Shown here in pieces: positions 48,847-57,432 of a stretch of DNA of 64,000 nt (positions are counted from its first letter, which is position 1; each line of letters opens with the position of its first letter). The stretch is from contig JADLGO010000017.1 of NCBI GenBank assembly GCA_020849275.1, forward strand, positions 1-64,000, in the 5' to 3' direction. The notes below the pieces were generated by a model that saw only the letters and a program-made list of their open reading frames with translations, was not told the origin of the DNA and searched no databases. This stretch comes from Chthonomonadales bacterium. GTDB lineage: Bacteria > Armatimonadota > Chthonomonadetes > Chthonomonadales > CAJBBX01. The position numbers and the translations under genes were made by a program.

Positions 48847-51015
48847 ATGCTCAAGCTCCGTGTCCGGTTTCCGATCGCCTTCGCGCTGGTCGCCGCAGGC
48901 GCCGCCGCACTGCCGGGGCCGGCGGCCGCCGCCTCCCCCGACCTGAAGGCCGCGCTCGCCGGCATCCAGAAGCAGATCGAGGCGAAGCGCGCCGTGCAGC
49001 ACGTGGCGGGCGCCGCCCTCGTGGTCGTTAAGGATGGCAGCGTGGTCTTCGCCGGAGGGTTCGGCGAGCGCGATGTCGAGCGCGGCCTGCCGGTGACGGC
49101 GAACACGTTGTTCGCGATCGGTTCCTGCACCAAAGCATTCACCGCCATGACCGTGATGATGGGAGTGGAGGATGGCCGGCTCGCGCTCGACGAGAGCCCG
49201 CGCAAGCACCTGCCCTACTTCCGCCTGCGCGACCCCGACGCCGACGCCCGCATCACCCTGGCCGACCTCCTCTGCCATCGCTCGGGCCTGGACCGGACCG
49301 ATCTCGCGTGGGCGACCGGCCGGCTAACCAGCGAGCAGATCATCCGCGTGGCCGGCCAGGCGCACGCCACCGCCAGGCTGGGCGAGAAGTTCCAGTATCA
49401 GAACGTGATGTTTCTCGCCGCCGGGGAGATCGTCGGCCGCGCCTACGGCAGACCGTGGGCAGCGGTGGTGCGCTCGCGGATCTTCGGCCCGCTGGGCATG
49501 GACCGCTCGGACATTTCGGCGCGGATAATGCAGCGCGACCGGGATCACGCGCTCGGCTACGCCTACGACGCGGCCGCCGATCGCTTCGCTCGCATCCCGA
49601 TGCGCGACCTCGCCAGCATTGCGCCCGCCGGCGCGATCAACTCCTGCGCGGCCGACATGGGCCGCTGGGTGCTCGCCCTGCTTGGCCGGGGAGCGACCGG
49701 CTCCACGCGGCTCGTGAGCGAGGCCTCCTTCGCCGAGATGACCAGGCCCCGCATGGCGATGGGAGGCACGCAGAGCTACGGGCTCGGCTGGATGCTCGGG
49801 AGCTGGAACGGGCACGCGCTCATCGAGCACGGCGGCAACATCGACGGGTTCAGCGCGCACGTCGCGGTACTCCCGGACGAGGCGATCGGCATGGCGGTGC
49901 TTACCAACGCGAACAGCACTCCGTTCACGGCCGCGGCGCGCGACCTCGTGTTTGAGGGGCTGCTGGGCAAGCCGGCGGCCGCGGCCACCCCTGGCGCCGG
50001 CCCAGCAGCCGACGCCGGCCCGGCAGCCGACGCCGCCCCGGTGCCTCCGGCGAAGGAGGCGGGCACCTACCGCCTGGCCGGGCCGAACATCGACTTCTCC
50101 ATAACATGGGATGGCGCGCGCCTCACGCTCACTGTTGCGGGCCAGCCGCCGTACCCGCTCGAGCGTGTGGCCGGCCGCCGCTACCGCCTTGGCTCCCCGG
50201 CTCCCGCCGGTTTCTACGCCACCTTCCGTCCGGCAGCCGACGCTCCTGACCAGGCGGAATGCTACCTCGAGCAGCCGCAGGGCAACGTCACGCTGCGTAA
50301 GGTGCCCGAGGCGGCCTACGAGGCCCCCATCACCCCCGAGCAACTGATGGGCAGGGAGATCGAGGCGCTCGGAGGCGAGAGGGCGCTCCGGCGGCATCGG
50401 ACGATGCGCATCGAGTACGCCGCCGACCTCGAGACGCAGGGGCTGACCGGCGACGGCCGCATCTACGCCAGCGCCCCGGACGCACAGACGGACACCATCG
50501 TGCTGCGCGCCCTCGGAAAGCCCATCGCCACCATCCGTGAGTACTTCAATGGCACGAGCGGCGCGACGGAGATCAGCTTCGCGCCCGACACCCGCATCCA
50601 GGGTGAACGCGCGGCGGATGCCGCCGTGGCGGCCGACTTCTACGCCCCGCTCGACTGGAGAGAGCGGTTCAAGAGCGTGACGATCACGGGGACCGAGAAG
50701 ATCGACGGCGAGGAGTGCTACGTGGTGCGGATGACGCCGAAGAGGGGGAGTCCGGTCACCGACTACATCTCGAGCGCGACCTTCCTCCCGATGCGGCGCG
50801 CGACGGCCGACGGCGGCTCCGAGACCTTCTCCGACTACCGAGCGGTGGACGGCGTGAAGGTGGCGTTCACGCGCGTGCGAACGGCCGTCGGCATTGGCAA
50901 GGCGATGCTCGTCGTGCGTAAGGTCGCGTTCGATGTGCCTCTGCCGGAGGGGGCGTTCGAGGCCCGGCCGAAGCCGACGCGCTTCGGCGGCGTCTACCCG
51001 GAGACCTGGCGTTAG
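48847..51015 (+). CDS. Exported beta-lactamase-family serine hydrolase with C-terminal lipocalin-like and unknown domains
   Basis: A 722-residue exported enzyme. Signal peptide (RFPIAFALVAAGAAALPG), then a class C beta-lactamase/DD-peptidase fold (about residues 35-365): nucleophile box AIGSCTKAF (S-x-x-K), YQNVMFLAAGEI (Y-x-N) and HGGNIDGFSAHVAV (HxG at the third motif). It is followed by a Pro/Ala-rich linker (with two short PAADA repeats), a beta-rich ~100-residue domain (GTYRLAGPNIDFSITWDGAR), and a last ~190-residue domain that starts LMGREIEALGGERALRRHRT. That last domain is found in periplasmic proteins of Acidobacteriota and similar. It probably acts on D-amino-acid peptides or peptidoglycan fragments rather than beta-lactams. 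Confidence 0.82.
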   Translation: MLKLRVRFPIAFALVAAGAAALPGPAAAASPDLKAALAGIQKQIEAKRAVQHVAGAALVVVKDGSVVFAGGFGERDVERGLPVTANTLFAIGSCTKAFTAMTVMMGVEDGRLALDESPRKHLPYFRLRDPDADARITLADLLCHRSGLDRTDLAWATGRLTSEQIIRVAGQAHATARLGEKFQYQNVMFLAAGEIVGRAYGRPWAAVVRSRIFGPLGMDRSDISARIMQRDRDHALGYAYDAAADRFARIPMRDLASIAPAGAINSCAADMGRWVLALLGRGATGSTRLVSEASFAEMTRPRMAMGGTQSYGLGWMLGSWNGHALIEHGGNIDGFSAHVAVLPDEAIGMAVLTNANSTPFTAAARDLVFEGLLGKPAAAATPGAGPAADAGPAADAAPVPPAKEAGTYRLAGPNIDFSITWDGARLTLTVAGQPPYPLERVAGRRYRLGSPAPAGFYATFRPAADAPDQAECYLEQPQGNVTLRKVPEAAYEAPITPEQLMGREIEALGGERALRRHRTMRIEYAADLETQGLTGDGRIYASAPDAQTDTIVLRALGKPIATIREYFNGTSGATEISFAPDTRIQGERAADAAVAADFYAPLDWRERFKSVTITGTEKIDGEECYVVRMTPKRGSPVTDYISSATFLPMRRATADGGSETFSDYRAVDGVKVAFTRVRTAVGIGKAMLVVRKVAFDVPLPEGAFEARPKPTRFGGVYPETWR

Positions 51016-51037
51016 CGGCGCCGGGCTGGCAACCCCC

Positions 51038-52429
51038 TCACACGCTGATCCGCTTCCAGCGCCCGTCGCGGAAGAGCTGGATGGTGAGCGCGCCGCCGAC
51101 GAAGGTGGTGGCGGCCATGGCGACCCAGGCGCCGGCGGTGTTGTAGTCCAGGGCGAGCGCCAGCGCGTAGGCGGCGGGCAGTCGGAAGCCCCAGAACGTG
51201 AGCGCCGTGAGCACCGAGGGGCGAACCGTGTCGCCGGCTCCCTGGAGCGCCCCGGTGAGGACCATCCCGAACGCCAGCATCGGCTCCGAGATCGCCATGA
51301 TGCGCAGGTAGCTCACGGCGAGCGGCAGCACCCTTGGATCGTGCGTGAAGACGGCGGCGAAAGGCTCGGCGGCCAGGAAGAAGACGGCGCCCATCGCCGT
51401 CATGATGGCGACCCCCTGCCAGGCGGCCGCCCAGCCGCACCGCTCGGCGCGGTCCGGGTCGCGCGCGCCGAGCGCCTGCCCGACGAGCGCCGAGGCCGCC
51501 ACGCTGAAGCCGAATCCCGGCATGAAGGCGATCGACTCGGCGGTCAGCCCGATCGGAAGCGCCGCGACGGCGTTCGTGCCCTCGGCCGTGCGCGCCAGCA
51601 CGCCGGTGAAGCCCATGAGGGATGTGGTGCGCAGCATCGCCGTGATGGCGGCCGGGATACCGATGCGCAGGATGCGGCGCGTCCACTCCTGGGTAAGCCG
51701 CACGTGGCGCGCCACCAGCGCGTCGCGCAGCATCGAGCGGCGCAGCAGCAGTACGTAGGCCGCCAGCGCGACCACGTTCGAGCCGGAGAGCGCGATGCCG
51801 CCGCCACGCAGCCCCAGCCTGGGCGCTCCCCAGTGGCCCAGCATCAGCGTCCAGTCGCCCACCACATGCACCAGGTTCGCCGCCACCATCACCTTCATGG
51901 GCGTGCGCGTGTCGCCGAGGCCCCGGAAGGCGGCGTTGAGCACGTTGCCCACGAACATCGGCACCATGCCAATCAGCGCCGCCGAGAGGAACTCCCGCGC
52001 CTCCGCGCGCGCCTCCGGCTCGATGCCGACGGCGCGCAGGAACCAGCCGAGGCCGAGGTAGACGAGCGCGGTGCAGGCCGCGCCGATCAGCAGTCCGAGC
52101 GCGGCGGACTGCCCGGTGGCGCGCGCCGCTCGTTCCGGCTCCTGAGCCCCCACGTAGCGGGCCACGATGGCGGTGGTTCCCGCCGTGATGGCCATCGAGA
52201 GCGAGACGAGCAGGAACAGCACCTGGCCGCCGACCCCGACCGCCGCCAGTGCGTCGCGCCCGAGCGTGCCGACGAAGGCGCGATCCAGGATGCTATTGGT
52301 GGTCATCAGGCCAAACGTGACGACGGAGGGCCAGGCGATACGCCAGACCTCGACGGCGGGAGAGGGCGGGCGCGGAGAGGAAAGGAGTGGCCCCTCGTCC
52401 GCGAGGCGCCGGGTGGTCACGGTGTTCAC
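51038..52429 (-). CDS. MATE-family efflux transporter
   Basis: A 463-residue membrane protein with 12 predicted helices in two halves. Conserved stretches: VEVWRIAWPSVVTFGLMTTN, ILDRAFVGTLGRDALAAVGVG, and TAIVARYVGAQEPERAARAT in the first half; TAESIAFMPGFGFSVAASAL and VGQALGARDPDRAERC in the second. MATE pumps exchange drugs or metabolites for Na+ or H+. The start at GTG 52429 is not certain; GTG 52420 is an alternative, and neither has a strong ribosome site. Confidence 0.88.
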   Translation of the reverse strand: MNTVTTRRLADEGPLLSSPRPPSPAVEVWRIAWPSVVTFGLMTTNSILDRAFVGTLGRDALAAVGVGGQVLFLLVSLSMAITAGTTAIVARYVGAQEPERAARATGQSAALGLLIGAACTALVYLGLGWFLRAVGIEPEARAEAREFLSAALIGMVPMFVGNVLNAAFRGLGDTRTPMKVMVAANLVHVVGDWTLMLGHWGAPRLGLRGGGIALSGSNVVALAAYVLLLRRSMLRDALVARHVRLTQEWTRRILRIGIPAAITAMLRTTSLMGFTGVLARTAEGTNAVAALPIGLTAESIAFMPGFGFSVAASALVGQALGARDPDRAERCGWAAAWQGVAIMTAMGAVFFLAAEPFAAVFTHDPRVLPLAVSYLRIMAISEPMLAFGMVLTGALQGAGDTVRPSVLTALTFWGFRLPAAYALALALDYNTAGAWVAMAATTFVGGALTIQLFRDGRWKRISV

Positions 52430-52587
52430 GGCACAGTGTACCCGACGCCGCGCCAGGGCGCGGCGCGCGCATCCGCGGCGGCGCCCGAGGGAGGACGCCG
52501 CCGAATGCCGGGCGAACCTACGCGCGGTGCCGCGCCCGGCCCATCGAGGGCGCGGCCAGACACCCATCGAACCCGGAGGGTAGCTCT

Positions 52588-53616
52588 GTGAGCGACAAGA
52601 TCGGCGTGGCAATGCTCTCCTTCGCGCACGTTCATGCCGGCGGGTACGCCGAGCAGGTGGCGGCCAACCCCCATGCGGAGCTCACCGCCGTGTGGGACGA
52701 AGAGCCGGCTCGGGGCCGCGCCGAGGCCGAGCGGCGCGGGGTCCCCTTCTTCGAGGTGCTGGAGGACGCGCTCTCGCGGGACGACGTGCAGGCCGTCGTG
52801 GTGGACGCGCCCACGAACCTGCACCCCATGGTGCTCAGGGCCGCGGCGACCGCCGGCAAGCACATATTCACCGAGAAGGCGCTCACGATCACCGTCGCCG
52901 AGGCCGACGAGGTGGTGAGCGCCGTGCGCGCGGCGGGGATCAAGTTCATGATCTCGCTGCCGTCGCGCACACGCCCCGAGATCCTCTTCGCGAAGCGAGC
53001 GATCGACGAGGGCTGGCTGGGCGAGGTCACCGAGATGCGCGCGCGCATCGCGCACATGGCCGCGCTGGACCGCTGGTTCAAGGCGGGCGACGCCCACGGT
53101 GGCAGCCTCTGGTTCGGCGACGAGACGGCGGCCGGCGGCGGCGCCTTCTTCGACCTCGGCTGCCACCGCGTCGACGTGATGCGCTGGTTCCTCGGCGAGC
53201 CCGCCAGCGTCGTCGCCCGGATGAACAGCTTCTCCGGCGCCTACCCCATCGACGACAACATGGTGGCCGTGGTGGAGTTCCGCAACAAGGCCCTGGGCAT
53301 CCTGGACGTGTCGTGGGTGCATCGCGCCGGCCCCAACCCGCTCGAGATCTACGGCACGGAGGGCTACCTGACGATGGAGATGGGCCCCGGCCCGCGCATC
53401 GTGCTCGAGAGCACGAAGGCGCGGGCGAGCGGCATCAAGGGCGCCATCCTCCCATCCGAGCTTCCGCCCGCACTGCCCTCGCCGATGGTCCAGTGGATCG
53501 ACGCCATTCGCGAGGGCTCGTCGATGACGATCGATATCCAGGACGGCTGGAACCTGACCCAGCTCATGGAGGGCTGCTACACGGCGGCCCGCACGGGCCG
53601 GGCCCACGCGTTCTGA
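52588..53616 (+). CDS. Gfo/Idh/MocA family oxidoreductase
   Basis: A 342-residue NAD(P)-dependent dehydrogenase of the MocA type. N-terminal Rossmann fold from IGVAMLSFAHVHAGGYAEQV (the first loop has SFAHVHAGG rather than GxGxxG), then VQAVVVDAPTNLHPMVLRAA and the lysine box HIFTEKALTITVAEA (EKxL instead of EKPx). The C-terminal half includes GGAFFDLGCHRVDVMRWFLG, the GxxxDxGxHxxD signature that holds the catalytic His. GTG 52588 has GGAGGG seven bases before it. Its substrate is unknown. Start of a tight four-gene group with the alkyltransferase-like gene (37 bases on). Confidence 0.82.
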   Translation: MSDKIGVAMLSFAHVHAGGYAEQVAANPHAELTAVWDEEPARGRAEAERRGVPFFEVLEDALSRDDVQAVVVDAPTNLHPMVLRAAATAGKHIFTEKALTITVAEADEVVSAVRAAGIKFMISLPSRTRPEILFAKRAIDEGWLGEVTEMRARIAHMAALDRWFKAGDAHGGSLWFGDETAAGGGAFFDLGCHRVDVMRWFLGEPASVVARMNSFSGAYPIDDNMVAVVEFRNKALGILDVSWVHRAGPNPLEIYGTEGYLTMEMGPGPRIVLESTKARASGIKGAILPSELPPALPSPMVQWIDAIREGSSMTIDIQDGWNLTQLMEGCYTAARTGRAHAF

Positions 53617-53653
53617 GGAGGCGGCCGCGCGGCCGCGCCCCCGGGAGGCAGCC

Positions 53654-54019
53654 ATGGAGGAGCTCGCGCCCCACAGTCCCGCGGCACAGGCCGTCTACGC
53701 CTACGTTCGCACCGTGCCGCCCGGCCGGGTCGTCACGTACGGACAGGTGGCGGAGATGGTGGAGACCGTCGCGCTGACGCCCCGGCAGGTGGGACACATC
53801 ATGAACAACGCGCCCGAGGACGTGCCTTGGCAGCGGGTGGTGGGCGCGGGGGGGAACCTGCCCATCGGCAAGCGCGGCACGCCGCTCATGATGCGCCAGC
53901 GACAGCTTCTGGAGCAGGAGGGAGTGCCCTTCCGCGCGGATGGCCGCATCGACATGGGCGCCTGTCAGTTGCGCGCCGATGACCCCCTGGGCGGCATCTT
54001 CGGCGCGGCGGAGGAGTGA
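53654..54019 (+). CDS. atl: Alkyltransferase-like protein (ATL), MGMT family without catalytic cysteine
   Basis: A 121-residue MGMT-like domain: AAQAVYAYVRTVPPGRVVTY (helix-turn start), GQVAEMVETVALTPRQVGHI, then VPWQRVVGAGGNLP, where methyltransferases have PCHRV. The active-site Cys is Trp here, so it cannot take an alkyl group. It should bind O6-alkylguanine and hand the lesion to nucleotide excision repair, as in known ATL proteins. Arg in 'PRQVG' is the usual finger residue. The stop overlaps the start of the next gene (GTGATG). Confidence 0.85.
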   Translation: MEELAPHSPAAQAVYAYVRTVPPGRVVTYGQVAEMVETVALTPRQVGHIMNNAPEDVPWQRVVGAGGNLPIGKRGTPLMMRQRQLLEQEGVPFRADGRIDMGACQLRADDPLGGIFGAAEE

Positions 54020-54582
54020 TGCCGGCGACGTGGGTCTTCCTCGCCTTCGACTGGGCGCTCTACCGCGCCTACGCGCCGCGAGTGCGGCGGGCGGCGTCCT
54101 CTGGCGACTTCGCCGCTCTGGACCTGGCGGAGGTGCGTGAGGTACTGTCGCAGGCGGACGACGACGCGGGTCCCGCTGCCGTGGCGAACGCCGTGCTGGC
54201 CGAGATCTGTTGTCGCGGCGAGCCGGCCGTGTTCGAGGGTTCGCTGCCACGGGTGCTGCGCCAGATGCGGCGCCACCCGGACGGCGACGATGCGGCGGAC
54301 AGCCTCGGGGAGCTTGCCTTCGGCGCGCCGGGCGTTGAGGCATGGTTCCGCGCCACCTCGGGCGTTGTGGGCCTCCACACCCCCGAGCAGACGGCCGAGC
54401 TCGCGCGCTGGCTCGCCCACATGCGCCAGGCGCACCGCCCGGCGCCGCCCCCGCGCGGCCTGGCCGCGCTGACCGGCCGCTTTCTGCCCGGCGAGGGTGT
54501 CGACGCGGCGCTCGGCGAGCTGCTCGCGCTCGTGAAGGAGGCTGCCGCGCACGGCGACGGTCTGGCGGCGCTGGCGCCGTGA
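54019..54582 (+). CDS. Unknown protein (187 aa)
   Basis: A soluble ~187-residue protein. The N-terminus TWVFLAFDWALYRAYAPRVR is mostly helix, followed by EVREVLSQADDDAGPAAVAN, ICCRGEPAVFEGSLPRVLRQ, GVEAWFRATSGVVGLHTPEQ, and a Pro-rich turn (HRPAPPPRG) before a C-terminal helix. Its layout is similar to DUF1877-like proteins (a C-terminal half that 'saves' hydrophobic helices around HTPEQTAELARWL), but this is weak. The ATG follows GGAG at 5 bases and overlaps the ATL gene stop. The stop overlaps the GTG of the next gene. Not recognised. Confidence 0.5.
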   Translation: MPATWVFLAFDWALYRAYAPRVRRAASSGDFAALDLAEVREVLSQADDDAGPAAVANAVLAEICCRGEPAVFEGSLPRVLRQMRRHPDGDDAADSLGELAFGAPGVEAWFRATSGVVGLHTPEQTAELARWLAHMRQAHRPAPPPRGLAALTGRFLPGEGVDAALGELLALVKEAAAHGDGLAALAP

Positions 54583-55877
54583 AGGCTCGCCGCGCCGCGC
54601 CCGTCCTGTGGGCCGCCGTCCTGGCGGGCGTGGCGGCCGCGCTCCCAGCGGCGCGCGCCCCCGGCGCCGAGGAGGAGCTCGCCCGCCAGCTCGCCGGCGC
54701 CGCGTCGGAGGGTCTGGCGACCCGGCCGGGCGACCTGCGCGTGCCGACCGTGTCGCCAGCTCGCGACGCCGCGCCGCTTTATCGCGAGCTCGCGGCGGTG
54801 CTGGAAAGGCGGCCCCCATCGCCGGCGGAGAAGCGCCTGATGGCCTCCATCGCGGCGGGACGCCCGGTGCCCCACGCGGCGACCTGGCGGCTGGAGGCGC
54901 TGGCGCGCGCGCACCCCCGCGCGCTCGAGCTGGCGCGGAGGGCCGCCGCGCTTCCCGCCTGCGCGTTCAGCCGCGACTGGTCGGCCGGCGCCGCCACGCC
55001 GCTGCCGGAGTATGGCGCCATGCGTCGGGCGATGGCCATGCTCTGCGCCGAGGCGCTGGCACGGCGCCGCGCGGGCCACGCCCTCGACGCCGTCCGCACG
55101 CAGGCGCTCGGATTCCGCATGGCCGCGCACGCGTCCGCCGAGCCCGGCTTGATGCCCTATCTGGCCGCCACGGCGCTCGACACGATGACCCTGGCCGGCC
55201 TGGACCGCCTGCTGCGCAGCGCGCCCGACGAGCCGCGCGTCGCCGCGGCCGTGCGCGAGGCCGTGCGCGTCGGGTGGAGGCCGCGCAGCCTGGCGCGAGG
55301 CGTCCGAGGCGAGACGCTGATGGCGGTCCTGGCCATCGAGGCAATGCGAAAGGGCGGGCCGCCTGCGGAGTCGCCCGGCGCGCAGGGCGGCCGGGGCGCC
55401 TATGATGCGCTGGTCGACCGCAACGGGGCCGCCGTGATCGCCGCGCTGCGGCGTATGGCCCGAGCGGGCGACCTGCCCTACCGTCGCGCGGACACCGCGA
55501 TGAAGGCCGTGCTCGCCTCCTTCGACGCGGACGACCCCGCACACATCCTCGGCCGCGAGGTGCTGCGCGTCTATGAGCGCCTGCCCGAGCGCCGCGCCCT
55601 CGTGCGGGCGCGCGCGCACGTGCTGAGCGCGGCCGCGGCCACGCTGGCCTACCGCGCCCGAGGCGGGGCGCCACCGGAACGGCTCACACAGGCGGTCGCG
55701 CCGGCGCCGGCCGACCCGTTCGCCGAAGGCCCGCTCGCCTACCGCCGCGATGGCGCCGGCTTCGTAGTCTACAGCGTGGGCCCGGGGGGCGCCTTCGATG
55801 GGCGCGCGCCCGGGTTCAGCACCTGGGAGCGCGAGGCGCTCTTCCTCTTCCCGGCCCCCGTCTACCTGCAGCCCTGA
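54579..55877 (+). CDS. Secreted helical-repeat protein, unknown
   Basis: A 432-residue exported protein: signal peptide (APVLWAAVLAGVAAALPAAR), then an alpha-helical region with a TPR-like look (NAAPLYRELAAVLERRPPS-type openings; LARAHPRALELARRAAALPA; YGAMRRAMAMLCAEALARRR; ALDAVRTQALGFRMAAHASA; PYLAATALDTMTLAGLDRLL). The C-terminal end (PADPFAEGPLAYRRDGAGF, VVYSVGPGG) is a short beta motif like that seen at the end of type II pseudopilin/'prepilin-like' or DUF1559-type proteins. Similar proteins are frequent in Planctomycetota and Armatimonadota. Start GTG 54579 overlaps the upstream stop. Confidence 0.5.
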   Translation: MKARRAAPVLWAAVLAGVAAALPAARAPGAEEELARQLAGAASEGLATRPGDLRVPTVSPARDAAPLYRELAAVLERRPPSPAEKRLMASIAAGRPVPHAATWRLEALARAHPRALELARRAAALPACAFSRDWSAGAATPLPEYGAMRRAMAMLCAEALARRRAGHALDAVRTQALGFRMAAHASAEPGLMPYLAATALDTMTLAGLDRLLRSAPDEPRVAAAVREAVRVGWRPRSLARGVRGETLMAVLAIEAMRKGGPPAESPGAQGGRGAYDALVDRNGAAVIAALRRMARAGDLPYRRADTAMKAVLASFDADDPAHILGREVLRVYERLPERRALVRARAHVLSAAAATLAYRARGGAPPERLTQAVAPAPADPFAEGPLAYRRDGAGFVVYSVGPGGAFDGRAPGFSTWEREALFLFPAPVYLQP

Positions 55878-56010
55878 GCCCGAAGCCCACGGGAGGCTCG
55901 GACGCCGCCGCCGGACGAGGAGGTGTTGGCCGCGCTGGGCGCGGGTTGAGGGAGTGGTTCGCGCGTCGGTGGGAGAAACGCGGGGCGGTGGGGCGGGCGG
56001 ACGCGCCGGG

Positions 56011-56032
56011 GGCCGCCCGGAGGCGGCCCCAG
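56011..56032 (-). terminator. GC hairpin after the cold-shock gene
   Basis: A 9-bp stem (GGGGCCGCC with its complement, loop CGGA) lies 23 bases past the cold-shock gene stop on the minus strand and also downstream of the convergent plus-strand gene. It has no T-run. Confidence 0.45.
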
Positions 56033-56054
56033 AACGCACGGCGATGGCCGACAC

Positions 56055-56261
56055 CTAGAGGACGTTGACGTTCGCGGCGCGCAGGCCTTTCCCTCGCGGG
56101 TCCTTCTCGACGTCGAAGGCCACGCGCTGGCCCTCGAACAACTCGCGGTAACCCGCGCTCTGAATGGCGCTGAAGTGCACGAACACGTCCTCGCCACCCT
56201 CCTGCGCGATGAACCCGTAGCCCTTCGTGGCGTTAAACCACTTAACCGTACCCTCGGCCAT
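56055..56261 (-). CDS. Cold-shock domain protein (CspA family)
   Basis: A 68-residue single cold-shock domain, a nucleic-acid chaperone. [20 protein letters not shown] (RNP1 is KGYGFI) and DVFVHFSAI (RNP2 VFVHF) are both complete; the end has the usual [26 protein letters not shown] lies seven bases before the ATG. The gene has a TACAAT -10 far upstream, giving a leader of about 145 bases, the usual layout for cold-shock genes whose mRNA leader regulates translation. Confidence 0.95.
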   Translation of the reverse strand: MAEGTVKWFNATKGYGFIAQEGGEDVFVHFSAIQSAGYRELFEGQRVAFDVEKDPRGKGLRAANVNVL

Positions 56262-56412
56262 TGTGCATCCTTTCTGAATGCGGAAGAGTGCGTAAGCAGC
56301 GGTGATAAGAGCGAAGCCTCAGAGAGGGATCCAGCCGGGATACGGAGGACTTCCAATCAACGGTGGTTCTCGCAGTCACCCTGTACGCGGCCCTTCGTGT
56401 GACTTCGCGAAC

Positions 56413-56418
56413 ATTGTA
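56413..56418 (-). promoter_or_regulatory. -10 element of the cold-shock gene
   Basis: TACAAT on the minus strand. The -35 candidate at 16-17 bases (GTGAAT) is weak. Transcription from here would start near 56406 and make a ~145-base leader before the cold-shock gene. Confidence 0.5.
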
Positions 56419-56424
56419 CCCGTG

Positions 56425-56736
56425 CCCCGAGCCGATTCACGCTCCGGAAAGCAAACTCACGTGAGGGCCGCGACGAGCGAGCGCTGGCGGCGCGCCGAGG
56501 AGAGAACGCAGGGCGGAAACCTGCTGCTCGTCGGCAGTAGCGGCGCGCGGGACGCCGGCTTCGCCGACGATCCGGGCTCCATCGCGAGGTCCGTGAGTGG
56601 CTTCGATGGCACGGCAGTGCCCGGAGCACTTCCCGACGCGTGCATGGGCGCCGTCGAATGGGCCGCGCGTGGCTCCGCGCCGGAGCGAGCGGCGGCGCCG
56701 TCGCCATCGCTCGCCGGACCCGCGCGCGGTTCTGCC
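56425..56736. other. Intergenic region between cold-shock and beta-barrel genes
   Basis: About 310 bases with no convincing gene. A 62-codon minus-strand frame (56457-56645) has no ribosome site and a biased composition, so it is left out. No riboswitch or tRNA was seen. Confidence 0.5.
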
Positions 56737-57387
56737 TCAGAAGCGCATGCCGACCATCAGACCGACGCTGTCGCCGCTGACGCCGGCCGCCGAGCCGGCC
56801 CAGTCGTAGGAGACCTCGGCGAAGTAGCGGTCCGCCATGTCGACACCGAGGAGCAGCTTGCCACCAAAGTGGAAGTCGTCCTTCGTGGCGTAACGGGAGG
56901 AGGTCGACTGCAGCAAGGAGGCTCCCCCGTTCGATGTACCTCCGTTGGACGAGCCCCCGTTGGACGAGCCCCCGTTGGAGCCCCCGCCGACGGAGTAGCG
57001 GGCGCTGACGTTGTAGAGGCCGATGCCCAGGCCGAAGTAGGGCACGCTGGTGCGTCCGTCGCGGGGCGCCAGGGCGATGCGCTCCACGTAGGCGATGCCA
57101 AGGGTAGACACGCGCCCGCCGCCGCTGTTGTGCGCGTAGTCCAGGTCGATGGACGGGCGGCCGCGCTCGCGGCCGGCCAGGCCAACCCCCGGCAAGCTGT
57201 ACCCGAGCCCCAGCCTCCAACCGAGCGAGTCGGCGCTCTCGCGGCCCGTGCTGCTGGTGAGGATGGTGGCGCCCACGCGAACGCTCAACGGCCGGATCGT
57301 AGCGTCCTGGGCATGCGCCGCGCTTGCCAACCCGAGGGCGACGGGCGTTGCGGCGAGCGCCGGGTTGATGCGTCGTTTCCTTGCCAT
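56737..57387 (-). CDS. Outer-membrane beta-barrel protein with a Gly/Ser/Asn repeat loop
   Basis: A 216-residue exported protein: signal peptide (NPALAATPVALGLASAAHA), then beta strands (RPLSVRVGATILTSS, WRLGLGYSLPG, IDLDYAHNSG, YFGLGIGLYNVSARYS) and a C-terminal pair of strands ending GLMVGMRF. A C-terminal Phe is the usual recognition signal for the barrel-assembly machinery. Between strands (about residues 133-157) is a loop of GGSSN/GGTSN pentapeptides. It looks like an OmpW/opacity-type 8-strand barrel. AAAGGAG lies five bases before ATG. Confidence 0.72.
   Translation of the reverse strand: MARKRRINPALAATPVALGLASAAHAQDATIRPLSVRVGATILTSSTGRESADSLGWRLGLGYSLPGVGLAGRERGRPSIDLDYAHNSGGGRVSTLGIAYVERIALAPRDGRTSVPYFGLGIGLYNVSARYSVGGGSNGGSSNGGSSNGGTSNGGASLLQSTSSRYATKDDFHFGGKLLLGVDMADRYFAEVSYDWAGSAAGVSGDSVGLMVGMRF
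56929..56985 (-). repeat. 15-bp tandem repeat inside the beta-barrel gene
   Basis: On the plus strand the unit GTTGGACGAGCCCCC is found exactly twice (56944-56958, 56959-56973), with a degenerate copy before it and a shortened copy after it. It encodes a pentapeptide, GGSSN, on the minus strand, and lies in a surface loop. In-frame multiples keep the gene open if the number changes. Confidence 0.8.
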
Positions 57388-57432
57388 AGCGGCTCCTTTC
57401 GGGCCCCGATAGGGCCGGGAACGGCCGATGCG

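Noticed and set aside
56457-56645. A 62-codon minus-strand frame between the cold-shock and beta-barrel genes
   Set aside because: No Shine-Dalgarno, low-complexity composition, no family likeness.
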